Assembly (NCBI GenBank): GCA_015179125.1
Contig: WHVA01000004.1
Location: forward strand, 124,001-188,000
DNA length: 64,000 bases
Direction of reading: 5' to 3'
DNA from: Gautieria morchelliformis
Lineage: Eukaryota > Basidiomycota > Agaricomycetes > Gomphales > Gomphaceae
Shown here in pieces: positions 1 to 10,341 of the stretch. Position numbers and translations under genes: made by a program. Below the pieces are notes generated by a model. That model was not told the origin of the DNA and made no database searches. It saw nothing but the letters and a program-made list of their open reading frames with translations. How positions within the stretch are numbered: the stretch's first letter is position 1; every line of letters begins with the position of its first letter.

Positions 1-2850
1 ATCCCTTTGTGTCCCGGCACCCAGCGCATCTGCACTTTCGTTCCCGTCTGCCAGCTCGTTACTCCTTCAATCTGCCGGTGCAATGCATTGACCAGGTATT
101 GGCCCGATATCGGTTTCTCTTGCCTTGTTGTCTGTATGGCTGCCTGGTTGTCTAGACCTATGACGTACCCGCTCGCCCTCTCCATGTTTAGGAGCTTCGC
201 TCCTAGGGCCGCCCCGACTACCTCGGCCTCGAATACAGTGTGTTCATTTTCCATCCCAAGATACAGCCTCACAGTTTTCGCCTCTACCCCGTTCCTGTAG
301 AGCACTGCTGCCGCTCCTACTCCTCCGTCTACACACGACCCATCCGTGAAGACCTGCACGCTGGTCTGATCGGCTGCTACTTCTGCGATTGCTTGGCTCT
401 CGCTCGGGGGTATTCGTATGTCGAAGGCAGGTATCCATTTTGGCCCATAGGTGACTGTCTGGATCTTCTCCATGTTGTGCGGTTCCACGCTGAAGGCTCG
501 CATGATTTCATGCAGGGGGCTTCGGTGTTTCTTCACATAGCGGCGCGCTGCCCTCTGGACTTTAGGTGCGAGTGGGTGTTTATCCGGGAGACATGCTAGG
601 CGTATGGCTGCGCGGTGGACGATCTTTGATACAAGCAGTTGGAACGGTAGTATGTTGGCATGCGCGTCTATGATGTCCGTAGCGGTAGTTCTCATAGCCC
701 CTGTTATGATCAATCCAGCCTGTCTTTGGATCCTAGAGAGCTTGTTGATGTATCCTTTTGACCCCTTGTTGCTTTCCGTGCTGGGCACAAGGAACACATC
801 TGCCGCGTACAGCACTCTTGGTACCGCAACTGTTAGGTAGAACTGTCGCATGTGTCTGGCCGCGGCCCCCTTCGTCGGTCTGGCTAGCCTCTTGTATTGT
901 CCTACGAATCTCTCGCCTTTTGCTAGGGCGTAATTGATGTGCTCCTTGAAGCGAAGCTCTTGGTCTACTATGACGCCTAGGAACTTATGGAAGGCGGAGG
1001 GGTTTATCGTGTGTTGGCCAAGTTTTATCGGAGGGCGCGTCAGTGGTCTTGTTTTTCTGGTGTGTGACGGGTCCGGTTCTCGCTTCCTGGTGAAGCCTAT
1101 CAGCGCGAACTTTTCCACTGCGAAGTGGCACTCATGGGTATCCGCCCAACTCATGGCGCCGCCTCTTCTCGTCATCATGTCCTCAAGTTTGCTGAAGGCC
1201 TCGCGGAAGTCCTTTCCCTCTGCGATTAGGGTGGTATCATCCACGAATCCCACGCAGTCTTCGCCATTCTTGCGGTTCACGATTTTGATTAGGTCGGCGT
1301 TATAGTACTGGTAGGCAATGGCTGAGAGCGGGCATCCTTGGTCCATGCCTCGCCCTATCTCCCACATGTGTGTACCGTAGTCGTCGAAGCTCACTGTTGT
1401 CCTACGACCCTGTACTTTTCGCCTAATCCATTCCGTGTATTCCTCCGGTATGCCCCTGCTACGCATATTGTGTATGAGCCTTCCAAGCGTGATGCTTGGG
1501 AATGCGCCCTTGATGTCTAAGAATAGGGCCCCTAGCACATTCCCTCTCCTCCAGGCGCCCTTGGCAGCCGCGATTGCGTAGTGGATGGCGTCTGTCGTTG
1601 TGCGTCCCGGTCTGCATCCATAATGGTTGTCCGGAAGCAGATAATGCTTTTCCGTCATTTTGACGAGGTCTTCCGCGACGCAGGCGGATAGCACCTTCCC
1701 TATCGTGTCAAGGAGGGCGATAGGTCTGTACGCACCTGGGACCGTATAATCAGCTTTGCCTGGCTTCCAGAGCACGCGCGTTATGGAGTCCTTCCACTCA
1801 TCAGGGTAGAATTTCAAGGTGAATGTGGCTCGAAAAAGCGGTCCTAGATAGGGGAGAAGCGTGTCAATGCACTGCTTTATAACTACATTGGGGATACCGT
1901 TGATTCCTGGGGCTTTGAAAGAATTCAGCCTGCTGACAGCTCTTCTGATCTGCTCGTCGGTGATGGGCTCATACTCGAAGGTGTTTACAGGGTATTGTGG
2001 GTTCTGCGGGATGGCTGCGCCGCTTGCTCTTGTGGTCGGGAAGAAGGTTTCGAAGAACATTTCCGCCTTTCCTTCATTGGTGTCAGCCACCCACTTTGTC
2101 CCGTCCTCATGCTTGGCTGTGAGCGTCGGTACCCTGGTGCGTCCCCCGTCCGAGGCATCTGCCGACGCATACTCGTGAGCTGTCCAGAGCGTTTTTTGAT
2201 TTATTCCCTCTAGGAAATCATCCCAGTGCTCCTGTTTTGACTGTTTTATTGCAGTTGCGTATTGGTTTCGAACTGTCTTGTACACGTCATGGGCTTCGTG
2301 CATTGGGTCTGTCCTGTGGGAGTATGCTCTTCTGCCTGCCTTTCGTGTCTCTGTTCGTAGCGTTGTCAGCTGCCGCGTCCACCAGCGTTTCATGTAGGGA
2401 GATGGCTTAGTCTTGGGTATTATTTCCTCTGCTGTCTCTGTAATTGCTTCGGCGATCTTCTTGAGTCGTTGTGTAAATTCTTCTGCGTTGGTTGGTTCAG
2501 GCCTCTCGATGTCTCTCTGCAGCCTTGCTCCAAGCCCCTCTCTGAAGGGCTCCCAGTCAGCCTGTCTATAGTTGTACCTTGGAGCGTCGACAGTCGCCTT
2601 TGTGGTGAGTTGCACGACTGTGTCCACTGGGTAGTGGTCGCTCTTGGTAGGTTGATCCTCAGGTATTGTCACGCAGCTAACTAGGTTTTCTAGGAGCCCT
2701 GTGGAGATAAAAACATTGTCAGTGCGTGTGAGATTTCCAGTGGACTGAGCTCTGAGCGTGGGGAGTCCTTTGGGAAGCGCCATCTGCATGTCACGTTCTG
2801 CTACGATGTTCAGCAGTTGCTGGGCAGCGTCGAGGTTGGATCTCGTGAAT
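1..2850 (-). CDS. LINE copy 1 ORF2: reverse transcriptase and RNase H, partial
   Basis: Reading the minus strand from about 2850 to the window edge I find one open frame with no stop, about 950 codons. It shows the RT fingers/palm landmarks in order: KAPGINGIPN, YRPIALLDTIGK, GCRPGRTTTDAI, LDIKGAFPS, GMDQGCPLSA and the catalytic GFVDDT. RNase H follows with FTDGSC, FEAEVV and LDNQAA; the frame leaves the window at MRWVPGHKG. All RT and RNase H catalytic acids that can be seen are present. Together with the frameshifts upstream this is a lightly damaged copy; whether the C-terminal Cys-His motif is intact cannot be seen. Confidence 0.85.
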
Positions 2851-3363
2851 AGGTGGGGTTTCGTTCTTCGTCCCAATATGGGTGGTGTCTGTTGAAGTCG
2901 CCTACCCATACCATTCCTGCCGGGGCGCAATGGTTTCTCTGCCTCGCTTGCGTTTCGTTCTGGATGTTGACTTGGAGTTTGTTGATGCTATCGTGGTTAG
3001 TGCCATCCACATATAGATTGAACAGTATCACTTCACCAGCCTGTGTTTTTATTTTAATCGCTGTGACATCCGGTGTATCCACATCTATGGCTGTCCACTC
3101 CTCGTAGCCATCTTCTTACTTACTAGAATCATTGACCTGGTTCGTTTCTGTTTGTCCCGGTAGTGCGTCTTGGGGTATATCGGAAACCAGTGAGGGGTGG
3201 CCCTTGCATTGCCTAGAAAATCGAGGTAGGGCTCCTGTATCGCAATGACATCGTACTCGTCAGGGGGGCACTTCATTAGTAGGTCCAGTGTGGCGGTGAG
3301 TGATTTGTTGACATTTTGTTGTCTAACTCGCAACTGTATTAGGTTGTGGGTTGCGTTGTTCAT
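2810..3363 (-). pseudogene. LINE copy 1 ORF2 endonuclease domain, frameshifted
   Basis: N-terminal endonuclease of ORF2, which nicks target DNA to start target-primed reverse transcription. 3363-3085 carries the start (motifs RQQNVNKS and AIQEPYLDF, with the catalytic-type Glu). 3082-2810 carries the catalytic stretch VWVGDFNRHHPYWDEERN, with the Asp-Phe-Asn and His residues of AP-like LINE endonucleases. A frameshift near 3090 separates the two pieces and another near 2845 precedes the RT frame. Residue order and spacing match the endonuclease in the LINE at 60.1-64 kb. Confidence 0.8.
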
Positions 3364-3485
3364 CCCATGTAGATGTTATTGATGTCGTCCTCGCCTGGGT
3401 GGTCGGTTGTTCTGTCTTCTCTTGGTCCATACTCGTCTAGTGTTCTTTGCCTCCCTCTGGCTGTACCATCCCTCGTCTCTGTTGT

Positions 3486-5043
3486 TCATCGGCGGATTGC
3501 CTCCCCTTCGTCCTTCGTGCCAGCGATTCCCCTCTTCCCATCCGCCTCGGCTCCTGCCTTGGTGCTGTCCCTCATGCTGGCGCGCTGCTCTGCCTGCCTG
3601 AATAGTTCCCCTGCATCGGCTACCTCCGCTCCATGGCCTTGTTGCTCCCATGTCCACGGATCGTCGCTGGGGAAATATTTGTACGTGTTTTCCGGGTCTG
3701 TCTTTTCCAGCCTTTGGGACGCTGTCTCGAAGCTCGGACAAGTGCGGTCCCAGGAAGCATGCCCGTGTTTGTTGCATGTGACACATTTGAACTTTGTTGG
3801 GTCTGTCTCCTCGCATTCGGCGGTTTTGTGAGTCCCTCCGCAGGTGCCGCAGGTGTTGGGCCGTCGCAATCTGCCGCCATATGCCTGACATCATATCTCT
3901 GGCATTTCAAGCATCTCCTGGGTTCTCTCCTCATCCGCCTGGCCCATGTTCGCTTCCCCGCGATGATTAGTCCAGCTCTGATGCTCTGGTTCGCGGCTTG
4001 TGCCGTGGTGAATTTAACGATCAGGTGCGCGGATCTTTGTCCTTCCGTGCGTCTGTGGATCGGCTTTATCCACCTTGTTGATATAAGGGTGCCGTCTGGG
4101 ATTTTAGAGTCGCGCTCTATCTTCCTCATCTCTGCGAACGCTTCCGGGGAATGGCTGAGTGGGACATATTCGACGATGACCGTCAGCGCTCTTTCCTTGA
4201 CTATCGAAGTTGCGCTGAAGTTCTCGATGAATTGTTTTCTGTGTTCGTGTATCCACTTTGCCCCCTGTGGGTTACTCAAGTCAAGAACTATCCCTCCGTT
4301 TGCAAGTTTCTTTACTCCGATGACACCTATTTCGTCGCTGCCCCGCAAGTGTTCCAGGTGTTCTATCGCCTCGTTGGCCTTCGCCACAAGCTCTCGCTCC
4401 GTTAGTTCTGCTAGGGGGCTGCTCTCTGCTGTTGGGTCTTTGTCTATCAGTACTTGGCTTTCTCTCGCCTTTGCTCGTGCTAGAGTGTTCGGGTGCGATA
4501 GCGGTACGTTACCTTTGAGCAGGCCGCGTATGTTGCCCCCGCTGTGCCATCTCTCCTACCGGCTTCGCTCGTTTTTTGTGCGTTGTGTGCTTTCTCCGTC
4601 GCTTGTAGAGCCTCTGTCGCTGCTGCTTTCGCTCCATCCGTCGCTTCCTTTGCAGTCTCGAGCAATGCATTGATGCTGTTAAAAGCTGGAGAGAGTCTCT
4701 TTTCGACATATTGGAGGACTGCGGTTCCTGTGCTTCTAGCGGCTTCGTCCATCATGAGGATGGCTATTGCTCTTGCTCCTTCTTGCATCGGCTTCGGGGT
4801 CGCGTTGTGCGCCAGGGATAGGAGGGTGTAGCTAAGTTGGTCGATGGAGAGTGGTTCTTCCTTCGCTAGGTAGCCGTGTCTATCGAGGAAGGATCTGGCT
4901 TGCTCCCTCGTTCGGATGACGAAGGACGGGTCTGCTATTAGGTCCGCCCTGCTTTTGGCTCCTCCCTGCTGTGCTGTGGCTCTCGTGCGGCCGCCTTGTC
5001 CTTGTGACGTGGCAGGCGGCTGTGGCTCCACGGCGGGTGGCAT
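3486..5043 (-). pseudogene. LINE copy 1 ORF1, zinc-knuckle RNA-binding protein, frameshifted
   Basis: ORF1 of the LINE, which normally coats the element RNA. It is split over three frames: 5043-4480 (N-terminal 187 residues, Ala/Glu-rich helical region), 4387-3620 and 3869-3486. Three Cys/His knuckles are visible: one in the middle frame with C-x2-C-x6-H-x4-C (CLKCQRYDVRHMAADC), and two in the last frame, C-x2-C-x3-H-x4-C (CGTCGGTHKTAEC) and C-x2-C-x4-H-x6-C (CVTCNKHGHASWDRTC). Several knuckles at the C-terminus of ORF1 are typical of this LINE type. At least two frameshifts mean the protein is not made intact unless the assembly is wrong. Confidence 0.8.
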
Positions 5044-5302
5044 CGTCGTTTTGCACTCCTTTTTCGTAAGGGGTGTAGTAGATGTAGCTAGTGCTTGTTT
5101 TCAAGGTTCTAGCTATCTCTAAGATGTGTGTGTGCGCGTAGAACGTGATTTTGGTTGTTTTGGGTGTTGTGGTGTGCGTGAGAAAGTTCCTTTCCTTTGT
5201 TAACCCCCATGACCCCAGTAGTTAGATAACAAAATCCCCTCGCAATCGAACAAAACAAAAATCAATAAAATCCAAGAAAATTCCATTATTCCATTTACTA
5301 GT

Positions 5303-6411
5303 TTATTCCACCATCCTCATATCCTCTCCCTCGCTCTCCTCGCTCCCCTCGCCTGACTCCTCCTCATTACTGCTACTACTTCGCTCCACCAGACCCCCAT
5401 GTCCCCCATAATCCGCCAAGTCTCTCGCCCCCTGCATCCGCTTCAAGTAATTCCGCCTCCTCCTTATCCTCATGAACTCCACATCCGCCCTGTTCATCCT
5501 ATCATTCGCAGCCCTAAACTCCCCCAACAACTCACACACCCTTTCCCCAACCTCGCCAACCTTCTGTCCCACGTCCCTCACTGCCGCTATCAACTCCCTC
5601 ATCTCCGCACTTCGCTCCGACCTTTTCACCTTCTTGTTTTTCTTCCCCCTCCGACCTTCCACCTCGGCTTCGTTCCCCTCACTATGCCTTCCGCCCTCTG
5701 ACCCCTGACCCTTATCCTCGCTCAACCTCACCTCCATCCGCTCCACCCTCGTCTCAAGGTTCCTCTCAACCCAGTCGCTTGAGTCATCGTCCTCTGCAAC
5801 CTCGTCCCGATCGTTGGCCTCTCCCCTCGGCCTCGGTCCATCCGCGGCCTCCTCCCTCCTCGCTCGCTTCTTACTCGCTGTACCCGCCTGACCTTTCCCT
5901 GGAGTCGCCTTGTTGCGGCGACCTTGGGCGATGCTACAGCCCAAGGAACGGGTCCTGCACCACACGCAGGCACCCTGGTCGGCGAGGCCGAAGTCGAGAC
6001 TAACGGCCCGAAGGCACGTATAGTCGCGCTCTTCGCAGCGCGCGCACCTCGCCTCGGCCTTGGTCGCGAGTTGCCACTCACGAGGTCCCCCGTCGGCGAG
6101 CTTGTACCCGTATAAGGACAAGTCGGTCGGGTGGTACGAGAATAACATTCGCTTGTACTACGCAAGTCAGCAAACGGCGAAAATGATACTGCTCAACGAC
6201 TCACCTTTTTGCCATTCGGCCCTTCCTGCCACGGCTGACGCATGTCGATGGCCCCCGACTCATCAATTGGCAATGCGCGAACCTCGGGCCGATCCTCGGG
6301 CATAACCTCGCCCGAGGCTTCGTTCTCCTCAGACAGTAGTGTCTGGTCGAACGCGTTGTTCGCGCTGTGCTCGTCGACGGCTGAGCCGAAGAGGGCTTGA
6401 GGGCGCACCAT
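5303..6411 (-). CDS. Two-exon gene, Zn2Cys6-like cysteine cluster, acidic C-terminus
   Basis: I do not recognise this protein as a named family. Exon 1 is 6411-6205 (69 codons from the first good ATG), exon 2 is 6157-5303; joined it gives about 353 residues. Six cysteines at roughly residues 107, 110, 117, 133, 136 and 143 follow C-x2-C-x6-C-x15-C-x2-C-x6-C, the spacing of fungal Zn2Cys6 binuclear clusters with a somewhat long linker. A Lys/Arg-rich stretch follows, then a likely coiled coil around 250-320 and a Ser/Glu-rich acidic tail. This suggests a DNA-binding nuclear protein, by inference only. The gene lies between the 5' end of a LINE and the polypurine tract of a Gypsy remnant, so it may be an antisense passenger of that element. 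No stops or frameshifts seen. Confidence 0.6.
6158..6204 (-). other. 47-bp intron of the Zn2Cys6-like gene
   Basis: On the minus strand the frame of exon 1 reaches AAAAAG followed by the donor GTGAGT; 47 bases later, after a branch-like GCTGAC, the acceptor GCGTAG is followed by TACAAGCGAATG in the frame of exon 2. The join is phase 0. Length, donor, branch site and acceptor are all typical of short basidiomycete introns. Without splicing exon 1 would stop four codons into the intron. Confidence 0.75.
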
Positions 6412-6446
6412 ATTAGTTGGCAATGGGGTTCGCTGCCTCCTACCCA

Positions 6447-6458
6447 CCCTTTTATCCA
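6447..6458 (-). promoter_or_regulatory. TATA-like box upstream of the Zn2Cys6-like gene
   Basis: The minus strand reads GGATAAAAGGG about 40 bases upstream of the chosen ATG at 6411. Position and sequence fit a TATA box for a short 5' UTR, which supports this start over the in-frame TTG further upstream. Inference from position only. Confidence 0.35.
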
Positions 6459-6570
6459 ACCTCGGCTACGATTTAAGCTTCGCCTTTCCGGCTACTTAAC
6501 ATCGGGCCGGGATCTAGATTCGAGGATAGGCGAACCTTGTTCACATTACGGCCTCGAGGGTCTCGGCCAT

Positions 6571-6583
6571 AAGGGGGGAATAC
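6571..6583 (+). other. Polypurine tract of a Gypsy remnant
   Basis: AAGGGGGGAATAC sits directly before the LTR start TGTAAGG. A purine run at this place is the plus-strand primer site at the 3' end of LTR retrotransposons, so the LTR that follows is a 3' LTR and not a solo LTR. The internal Gypsy sequence left of it is short, roughly 6420-6570, and no protein motif is left in it. Confidence 0.65.
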
Positions 6584-7132
6584 TGTAAGGACCCGGCCTT
6601 TGGCCGGTTACTTACCGGTAGAACCTTCTTCCGAGCCCGAGCCTTGTGATATTCGTGCCCGAGTACATATGATACTTATCCGCGCCCAAGCCCGAGCCCG
6701 AGCTTGGGTTCCATATCCGACCTTGATCCCATGCCCGTGTTCCCTTAGTTACTGATTCCGCTCCATCACGCATCACTCGTATATTACCTCACCCTGACCT
6801 CGCCCTGACCTCCACTAATCTGTTCGCTCCTGACTTGCACCTTGTCCGTATATAACCCCCTTGTATGCATTCCTACTCCACAGTCTGAAAATCAACTATC
6901 GTATCCCTTCGATCCCTAGCTAGTTTCTACGCCTCGCCTCTTAAAGCCAAAACCTCGCCTCTTATTCGTTTACCTCCGAAGTTGGGACTCGTGCGTAGGG
7001 TCGGCGCAGCACATAAGCTGAAGCCAAGTCCCTCTCCGACTTCCCCATCCAAACCTCGCCCTGTAACCTCGGACCTTGCCTTGGGTTTCGTTCCCGACCT
7101 CGGCCAACCTTACGACGGATCGTACCGTAACA
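6584..7132 (+). mobile_element. 3' LTR, family L1 (549 bp)
   Basis: Begins TGTAAGGACCCGG and ends CGTACCGTAACA, with TG/CA ends. It is alignable over its whole length with the solo LTR at 37779-38323. A TATA-like GTATATAA lies near 6848. Flanks are AATAC on the left and GATCC on the right, so there is no target duplication; this fits an LTR that still has part of its internal region on the left and was joined to other sequence on the right. Confidence 0.8.
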
Positions 7133-7195
7133 GATCCTCGGGCTAATATATCCATATGCTGCAACTTGAGGATCGTTTCCTGTCGCCGGACCACG

Positions 7196-9120
7196 AAAGG
7201 TAACTCTATGGCGCTACTGGCATCTTATGTAATTTATTCCAAGGCTCTGGCGTCTAGTTCAATTAACTCGGCGTCTATGCTGTTGTGGCAAGCCTCCCCT
7301 AATATTCCAGACGCATTATTCATCACTGGCAGTGCACAATGCGCATGATTGCACGACGGTTCCAATTACAGCGCGCTGAGTCATACTAGTACATAAATAA
7401 ATCAGGCACCGTTGCTGAGTCTGGTGCCCTGATCCGAGTCAGGAGCTCGAATTGCGTCCGTCCGCCAGGGTCAGGAACTAGTGCTGGGAGATCGTTCCGA
7501 ATCGAGATGTGGCGGTGGCGGTGTGAGCGGAGAAGAACAAACTCAGTACTTTGCGCGGCGCGTGGCAAACGACGAGTGCGGTAAACTGACCTACAGACTC
7601 TGACTCGGAACTACAACTGCAGTTATTCATCTGAATCAGTATGACACAAGTTACAACTTGAATTCAAACAAAAGCGAAAGGCAATGGATCATAACGGTCA
7701 ACAATAACATTACTTGTTACCCTTTGTCTTTCGATAATGTCTCAGCGGGCTTCGCTAACACAGAATTGTTGTCTCGGTCTCGCACCTAACGTTAGCAGAT
7801 ATTAACAGATGTCTCCCACCTAGCGTATTTAGTATTACAAGATACACGATACATTCTCCCGACACCCCAGCCCCACCCCACTCCAGTCAATACGTAGTCT
7901 AGTCGAGCCGCGACGGCGGCACTTCCCTCCCCGCCCCACCTGAAACGAATACCGACGACCCCCGTGTCTGTGCACGCACCCGGCATCCCATAACGCTCCT
8001 GATGCTTTCGAGTTGCTCTGCGCCTCATACCTCACACCTCATACGCATACACCCACGCATCCCACGCATCCCAGGACTTAGTAAATGCGCCTAATGCCAC
8101 TGCACAGGCACCAAACTCGACCTCGGCACCCCCGCACCACCTCCAGGACCCACCCCGAGACCAACACCCACGCCGGAACCCACGCCAGGACCCATGACCG
8201 TAACAGCCCGCGGCGCAGGCGAGCGTGGTATGGCGTTTGCGTGAGCGTCAGCGCTCAAGTGCTGCAGAGGGTCACGGTGTGCATGCGGGCGTGGGGGGTG
8301 CGGCAAGTCCAGGTAGGTGTGCGCGTGCGGCGGGGGCGGGGGCGGGGAGCATGTGCGCGGGGTACGCGGTGGGCGCGGGTCCTTTCCCGTTCCCATTCCC
8401 GAGTGGCGTGGCGGGTCGGTGCACGAAGACGCGACTCGTGCATATGCCGGCGTGGTGGCGGCGGGGTTTGGGGGGCTCTGGGAGGGGGACCGGTATGGGT
8501 AAGGGTACGTGCGAGTAAGGGTGCGGCGGCGGTGGGTCCAGGTAAGGGGACTTGCGGGGGGTGTGTTGTGGCGCTGCGGCACGTGCTCACGTGCGTCGCG
8601 TACGCGGCCCCCATGCAAGATACACAGCGTCGCCAAGAGATATCGACGTCGGTCGCGCTCTCCGGCCCCAGCCCCAGCCCCCCGCGCCGCTTCGCGGAGC
8701 TCGTTCCCGGACCCCGCCGCGCCAATCGCGCACACGCGCCCCCCCGCCGACATAAAACTGGCGCTCGACCGCAACGCTGAACGCCCGCGCGGGCACCGTC
8801 TTGAGAAACGTCTGGGGGGGTCGGTGTCGTCGCGCTGCGCCCGCCTTTGAGCACGCGCCCGGCCCCATCCCCGCCCCAGAAAACGCGCGCTCGTGCACGC
8901 CGAACCACGCCGTCGTCCCGCCCCACGCGCCAGGTGCCGATTTATCTCGAGCTCGCCCCGCGCACAGGCCTCGCACGGGCAGCGCGCGTCCTCCGCGGGG
9001 ATGCCCCTCGTGTCGCGGTGGGCGTGTGGGTCGTGCGGGAAGGGCCCGCTGCGGGCTGGGAGGGCGGTGCAGGACGTGAGGGGCGGGAGGGTGGAGTCTA
9101 GGGAGCAGCGAGTGGCCCTC
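7196..9120 (+). repeat. Segmental repeat copy A, GC-rich left half
   Basis: Left half of a repeat present also at 24603-26690 (B), 49000-50565 (C) and, inverted and shortened, 47752-48810 (D). It starts near AAAGGTAACTCTATGGCGC and ends at AGCGAGTGGCCCTC. The first 800 bases are of ordinary composition; from about 8085 on the sequence is very GC-rich with many long overlapping open frames in all directions, most of which are a composition effect. In copies B and C the repeat continues without a break into the DUF6533 half; here that half starts only at 14448. Confidence 0.8.
8587..9075 (-). CDS. Conserved Cys/His-containing ORF in the GC-rich repeat (copy A), unrecognised
   Basis: A minus-strand frame keeps the same residues in copies A, B and C: here PHDPHAHRDTRG, AEDARCPCEACARGELE, then APAREFS-like and FYVGG-like stretches further on. 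The Cys and His positions are kept while flanking residues differ, which suggests a real coding exon rather than a GC-rich accident. Frames change between the blocks, so introns or frameshifts must lie between them. I do not recognise the family and assign no function. Confidence 0.35.
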   Translation of the reverse strand, partial: VLHRPPSPQRALPARPTRPPRHEGHPRGGRALPVRGLCAGRARDKSAPGAWGGTTAWFGVHERAFSGAGMGPGACSKAGAARRHRPPQTFLKTVPARAFSVAVERQFYVGGGARVRDWRGGVRERAPRSGAGGWGWGRRARPTSISLGDAVYLAWGPRTRRT

Positions 9121-10125
9121 TGAATGTTGATTCCATTGGATGCGTGCTTTCAGGTGTCGAGCCAGATCAACAAAAGTGACTAGCTCATCAAATGCAATCG
9201 TGTTTGCGAGCGATGGTGTTGCCAGGAGGAGATGAATGAGCGAGTATTGGGGTGAATTTGGAGCCATGGAGGGAAAAGAGTGAATATACTAGAGGAGAGA
9301 GGACGTTGCCGCCACTTCGTCGCAGTGTGAGGCCGTCGTCGTCGTGAGCAACGGCAGCTAGCAACACCCACAGTGGTCCTATGTATTACTAATATTAGGG
9401 TTAGGTGGCCCACGGACGTGTCCGTGGACATTCTTCTTGCGGCCGGGTTGCTCTCTTCCAGTGACGCGTTTCTGAGTCCGAGGGGATTCGTGGTTCGTGC
9501 GCCTGAGTGCTGACATGAATGGATGCGATCCAGAATTATCGACTCTATGCTCAGCCTATGGTAGCGTTGCATGTTATGCAACCTTATGCAGCATATTCCG
9601 GAATCATGCGTCGCTGTTGCGAAGCAATGGGCCGCTGAGTGGTTCGGATGTGGGCTCCGAATGTGGGGTGTACGGTACGCCACCATGTGGGAGCCGCTGA
9701 AGTTACAGAAGCCTAAGATGACATTGCCAATGGCTTACAAGAAGCTAGACGCGAAAGTGGGGCCAAAGCGGGAGCTGGAGAGTTTCACAAAATTTTGACA
9801 CAAAGTATACTAGTAGTCACGTAAGGGGTGCCTCGTGACATTGAGGAGGAACGTCCCGACAATATTTATGCCATCCTGAAGTCTTGATGATCTTCCGACG
9901 ACGCTTGTTTGTAGACCCAGCACAGCTTTGGAATTGGAGTCTAGATCTGTGTGCCCATGATTTATACTTCCCGACAATTTGAACCCATCCGAGTCTCTCT
10001 ATAGACAACGCGAATCCAGAGGTTGCATATTTCCAAGCAGCATGACACCACAGATGAGATAGACGTTGCACAATGGCACTTCCACGACGCAGGGCAATGG
10101 CATGGGGGGAAATTCGCTCTTAGTC
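9121..10125. other. Unassigned insert sequence, possible Copia LTR piece
   Basis: This ~1 kb has no counterpart in repeat copies B and C and so belongs to the block that split copy A. On the minus strand the part from 9431 down begins with the near-palindrome TGTCCACGGACACGTCCGTG, preceded by purine-rich GGCCGCAAGAAGAA; this resembles the end of a Copia-type element next to its LTR, but I see no pol motif to prove it. 9430-10125 holds no gene that I recognise. Confidence 0.3.
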
Positions 10126-10340
10126 TTTTTCTTGCGTTCTTCGTCCCACTGGGGGTGATGTCTGTTGAAGTCCCCGACCCATATCATTCCCGCGTCGCTT
10201 TCTCTGTCTTCTCTGCCGTCCGTTTGTTTTTGTATGAATGCGTCGATGTCTCGCAGAGCGTCGGAGTGTGTGCAGTCGCAATAGACATTTAGGATTGTGA
10301 TGCTGCCAGCTTGTGTCTCTATCCTAATTGCTGTTATGTT
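10125..10340 (-). pseudogene. LINE copy 2 endonuclease fragment, inverted
   Basis: Minus-strand fragment with NITAIRIETQAGS, then MIWVGDFNRHHPQWDEERK, the catalytic stretch of the endonuclease. It ends in unrelated sequence near 10125. The plus-strand part of the element starts within a few bases of its other end, near 10340, with EPTKSDHFPVD. Confidence 0.85.
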
Positions 10341-10341
10341 C

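Larger units (their letters stand above)
1..5240 (-). mobile_element. LINE copy 1, non-LTR retrotransposon, cut by window edge
   Basis: Minus-strand non-LTR retrotransposon with the usual order ORF1 (zinc-knuckle RNA-binding protein), then ORF2 (AP-type endonuclease, reverse transcriptase, RNase H). The 5' end lies near 5240, next to an A-rich stretch, and the 3' end is outside the window because position 1 falls inside RNase H. All five LINE copies in this window are clearly one family by shared protein motifs and a shared 3' UTR. The gene order with RNase H fits Tad1/Jockey-group fungal LINEs, but I cannot place the clade by eye. ORF1 and the endonuclease carry frameshifts; RT and RNase H look open. 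Confidence 0.9.

Noticed and set aside
3633..4673. Plus-strand open frame of 346 codons
   Set aside because: Antisense of the LINE ORF1 frames, which carry zinc knuckles; no motif of its own.
5399..5708. Two plus-strand Pro/Ser-rich frames
   Set aside because: Antisense of exon 2 of the spliced Zn2Cys6-like gene.
8085..9101. Many overlapping frames of 60-230 codons on both strands
   Set aside because: Very high GC removes stop codons; only the minus-strand blocks that are conserved among copies were kept.
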